Positions 3,983-6,158 of a stretch of DNA of 6,158 bases are shown piece by piece. The translations under genes and the position numbers were made by a program. The stretch comes from Anaerolineae bacterium (GTDB lineage Bacteria; Chloroflexota; Anaerolineae; B4-G1). Positions within the stretch are counted from its first letter, which is position 1. Every line of letters starts with the position of its first letter. The stretch is from assembly GCA_030620125.1 (NCBI GenBank), contig JAUXFI010000124.1, positions 1 through 6,158 of the forward strand, given 5' to 3'. A model generated the notes under the pieces. That model did no database searches. It saw nothing but the letters and a program-made list of their open reading frames with translations, and had not been told where the DNA came from.

Positions 3983-5875
3983 CTATTCCCCGGCGGCGCG
4001 CGCGACCGGCGCGGGCAGGGGCTGGCCCGCTGCATTTGCCCGCTCTCGCGCCTCCAGGTAGACGAAACAGCCTTCGCAGTCCGGGTCGCTGTGGGCGGCG
4101 CAGCGGACGCACGGCTCTGTCCAGCAGGGGGTGTCGGCAGAGCGGGCCGGGCAGGTCTCGCACGCTCCCTCCGGCTCTCCCTTGTATTGGTGGCAGGGAC
4201 GGAAGGGGCCGCCGGCCGGCGACTGGGCTCGCTGTCGCTCGAAGACCGATTTCCAGGCGTCTATTATGGCCGGGTCGAACTGCCGTGCTCGCCGGGTGTT
4301 TACTTCCTCCAGCAGTTTGGATGGGCTCATGGCGGACTGAATCGGGTCGGCGGTCGTGCTCTCGACGATGAACTCGGCCAGCGCGAGGATGCGCGCTCCT
4401 TCCGGGATATCTTCGCCCCGCAGTCCTTCCGGGAAGCCCCAGCCGTCGTACCACTCGTGGTGGGCGGCGATCATTTCGCCGATGGCCCGTCCGTTGGGGA
4501 GCACGTCGAACATGTCGGCGCCGACGGTGGGGTGGTGAAAGTCGGCCTGGTAGCCGTGCTCGACCTCGACGATGCCGCACATACCCACGTCGTGGGCCAG
4601 CCCGGCGATGCGCAGTGTCTCTAGTCGCCCAGCACCCCATCCTAATTCTGTGGCGATTTCAATCGCCACGTCGGTCACGCGGCGGTGGTGGGCAGCGGTG
4701 TGGGGGTAGCGGACGTCCAGGGTGCGGGCCAGCGCGTGGATGGTGTCCGTGTACTGCTGGTTGAAGAGTTCGAGCAGCCGGACGTTGCCCAGCACCAACT
4801 GGATTTGCTCGGCAAGGACACCCAGCAGCGTGAGGCTGTGGGCGACCGGGGTGCGGCCCTCGCTAAAAGTGACCAGGCCCAGTACGCCCAGCAGGTCTCC
4901 ACTTTTCCCCTGGTGGGGGGAACTGAGGGGGAGCACCAGCGGTACGGCCAGGATGGTGTGCAATCCCAGGTCTGCCGCGCGCTGAAAGTCGGCTACGTAG
5001 AGGGAACGGTCTGCCTCGTTCAGCCAGTCCAGGAATCCCGTGCCGGGGGTCAGGTCCACGCCGTCCAGCAGTCCCTCCGGCAGTCCGACGGCGGTGTGCA
5101 GGCTGACCGCGCCGCCCTCGCTCCCGTGGGCCAGGGCGATGAATCCGGCCTCGGCCCTGCTGGCGCGGACGGCCAGGTCCAGGAGCAGGGTCAGGAACTC
5201 GTCCAGTTCGAAGGCGGAGCGGAGCATCTGGCGGCTAACGTCGGCGCGGGTTTCAAAGGCAGCCACCCGGTCGGCCAGTTGTGCTTGCTCGCGGGCGAGG
5301 GCAGCGGCGTGGGCCAGTGGAGGGGCCAGCGCTTTGGTTCTCTGGCGCAGTCGCCGGCCCGGCTCGCCTGACATGGGGCCTACTTGCACGAGGCCGACTT
5401 GTTCGATCTGAGGCGCGTCGGCTGGCCCTTTCTCCCGTACCAGGGGCACGGAGTAGAGGGAACCGAGGGGCGTGGAGACGAGGTGGGGGGCGGCGTATAC
5501 CTCCCGGCGAGGGAGGTCAAGCGGCGGGCTGGCAACGATGGCCGCTACGCTGTCTGGGTTTGTTTCCTCGTCCCCCTCGTAGGCTATGGTCCTGGCCTCC
5601 TGCCAGCCCAGTCGCCCGCCAATCGCGCCTCCCAGGAAGGCGACGCGCCCGCCCGACTCTGTGGAAGGCGCTTCTCTCTCCACAAGCGGCCGGCGCAGGC
5701 GGGCCAGGTGAAAGCGGCTCTCCGGGTCGTCGGCCAGGTAGAGGGCGACGATGGGCAGGCCTGTGCTGGCGCTGATGACCTCCAGCAGTCCGTCCAGCCG
5801 TTCCTCATAGTCCGTGTGCGCGGCCAAACAGCGGAACAAAACAGGCCAGTCGAGTGGTTGTGCACGGCTCATCAT
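3983..5875 (-). CDS. GAF-GAF-HD-GYP-like signalling protein with eight-cysteine tail
   Basis: This is a 630-residue cytosolic protein with no membrane segment or signal peptide. Residues of about 10-190 look like a divergent GAF domain and about 215-365 are a clearer GAF, joined by a short helical linker. The HD-GYP-type domain covers about 370-545. Visible metal-site residues are His396, His428-Asp429, His448 and His472-His473, with ExxDGxGFP at 474-482. HD-GYP enzymes hydrolyse cyclic di-GMP. Here the usual HDIGK lysine is Met432, GYP is GFP, and the stretch between HD and the next histidine is about nine residues shorter than usual, so activity is uncertain. A tail holds cysteines at 561, 572, 575, 584, 589, 592, 600 and 603, probably a zinc or iron-sulfur site. 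The second GAF has an insertion from a dispersed repeat near 314-328. ATG 5875 overlaps the receiver stop by four bases, so the two are probably coupled in translation. Confidence 0.88.
   Translation of the reverse strand: MMSRAQPLDWPVLFRCLAAHTDYEERLDGLLEVISASTGLPIVALYLADDPESRFHLARLRRPLVEREAPSTESGGRVAFLGGAIGGRLGWQEARTIAYEGDEETNPDSVAAIVASPPLDLPRREVYAAPHLVSTPLGSLYSVPLVREKGPADAPQIEQVGLVQVGPMSGEPGRRLRQRTKALAPPLAHAAALAREQAQLADRVAAFETRADVSRQMLRSAFELDEFLTLLLDLAVRASRAEAGFIALAHGSEGGAVSLHTAVGLPEGLLDGVDLTPGTGFLDWLNEADRSLYVADFQRAADLGLHTILAVPLVLPLSSPHQGKSGDLLGVLGLVTFSEGRTPVAHSLTLLGVLAEQIQLVLGNVRLLELFNQQYTDTIHALARTLDVRYPHTAAHHRRVTDVAIEIATELGWGAGRLETLRIAGLAHDVGMCGIVEVEHGYQADFHHPTVGADMFDVLPNGRAIGEMIAAHHEWYDGWGFPEGLRGEDIPEGARILALAEFIVESTTADPIQSAMSPSKLLEEVNTRRARQFDPAIIDAWKSVFERQRAQSPAGGPFRPCHQYKGEPEGACETCPARSADTPCWTEPCVRCAAHSDPDCEGCFVYLEARERANAAGQPLPAPVARAAGE
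4894..4931. repeat. Diverged GC-rich palindromic element inside the GAF domain
   Basis: Read on the minus strand from 4931 the sequence goes CCCCCTCAGTTCCCCCC, then ACCAGGGG and GGAGACC. This closely follows the plus-strand element at 989-1022 (CCCCCTCAATCCCCCC, TTCAGGGGG, GGTCTCC). It encodes LPLSSPHQGKSGDL, in a loop between two GAF strands (LAVPLVL and LGVLGLV), with the frame kept. Relative to the host gene its orientation is opposite to that of the copy in the glycosyltransferase. Confidence 0.5.
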
Positions 5876-6158
5876 ACGCCCTCCGTCCCTCCCTGTGAGG
5901 AGGGGAGTTCTCCCAGTATCTCCCGCGCGCGGGTGGCGACGGCTGAGGGGCTAAAGGGCTTGGTGATGTACTCGTCCACGCCCAAGTCCCGGCCCCGTTT
6001 TTCGTCCATCGCCTCTCCCTTGGCGGTGAGCATGATGATGTGTGTACCGGCCAGCGCCGGGTCGGCCCGCACGCGGCGGCAGACCTCAAAACCATCCATG
6101 ACCGGCATCATCAGGTCGAGAAAGACCAGGCCCGGCCGCAGGGCGCGGATCTGCTCCA
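5872..6158 (-). CDS. CheY-like response regulator receiver protein (5' end outside window)
   Basis: The last 94 codons are in the window and the gene continues past the right edge. LVFLDLMMPVMDGFEV contains the phosphoacceptor aspartate (codon 6117-6115), followed by the conserved threonine in IIMLTAKG and the conserved lysine in YITKPFSPSAV. These are the switch residues of a functional receiver. After the final receiver helix (REILGEL) only about ten residues remain, so there is no DNA-binding output domain on the C-terminal side. It is a stand-alone receiver, or the last domain of a longer protein whose N-terminus is not seen. Its TGA (5874-5872) overlaps the ATG of the GAF/HD-GYP gene, so the two probably act together, for example with the receiver controlling the HD-GYP protein or the STAS/RsbW switch. 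The cognate kinase is not visible. Confidence 0.9.
   Translation of the reverse strand, partial: EQIRALRPGLVFLDLMMPVMDGFEVCRRVRADPALAGTHIIMLTAKGEAMDEKRGRDLGVDEYITKPFSPSAVATRAREILGELPSSQGGTEGV

Noticed and set aside
4211..4220. Palindrome GCCGGCCGGC as an operator
   Set aside because: It lies inside the HD-GYP coding region in very GC-rich sequence, where such palindromes are expected by chance.
3528..5371. Open plus-strand frames opposite the STAS and HD-GYP genes (3528-4061, 4685-5371)
   Set aside because: Low-complexity translations without known motifs, lying opposite strongly recognisable genes.
5885..5915. CCTCC / GGAGG short inverted repeat in the receiver tail as another dispersed element copy
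   Set aside because: The stem is only five bases and the similarity to the elements at 924-1038 is limited to base composition.

Overview
The window is a compact, GC-rich bacterial locus in which every gene I can support reads on the minus strand, so transcription runs from the right edge to the left. Gene style (RsbW/STAS partner-switching proteins, GAF plus HD-GYP proteins, PelF-like and other GT4 glycosyltransferases) and the many short repeats between and inside genes suggest a member of the Chloroflexota, perhaps Anaerolineae-like. That placement is inference; no rRNA or marker gene is present.

Right part (6158 to 3983): the C-terminal two thirds of a CheY-type receiver protein, then, by a 4-base stop/start overlap, a 630-residue protein with two GAF-like regions, a degenerate HD-GYP domain and an eight-cysteine tail. 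Middle (3905 to 2794): two STAS-domain anti-sigma-factor antagonists of identical length (111 aa) and an RsbW-type ATP-binding kinase, the core of a partner-switching module. No PP2C phosphatase or sigma factor is visible. Left part (2797 to 1): a PelF-like GT4 glycosyltransferase, then a second GT4 enzyme split into two open frames, an N-terminal half (443-1231) and a C-terminal half that starts at 344 behind a good Shine-Dalgarno sequence and leaves the window at position 1.

One reading of the whole is a signalling-to-glycan operon: receiver and GAF/HD-GYP inputs feed a STAS/RsbW switch, which controls glycosyltransferases that probably make a surface polysaccharide. This link is inferred from gene order and close spacing only.

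The second theme is repeats. Two 8-bp-period tracts lie at gene borders, one of them possibly translated as the PelF-like N-terminus. An 18-bp-period tract lies in the gap of the split glycosyltransferase. A palindromic GC-rich element occurs as a 54-bp in-frame tandem inside the split glycosyltransferase, and a related copy lies inside the second GAF domain. A perfect 14-bp inverted repeat supplies the last codons and the stop of the PelF-like gene. Small repeats have therefore repeatedly entered or reshaped coding sequence here.
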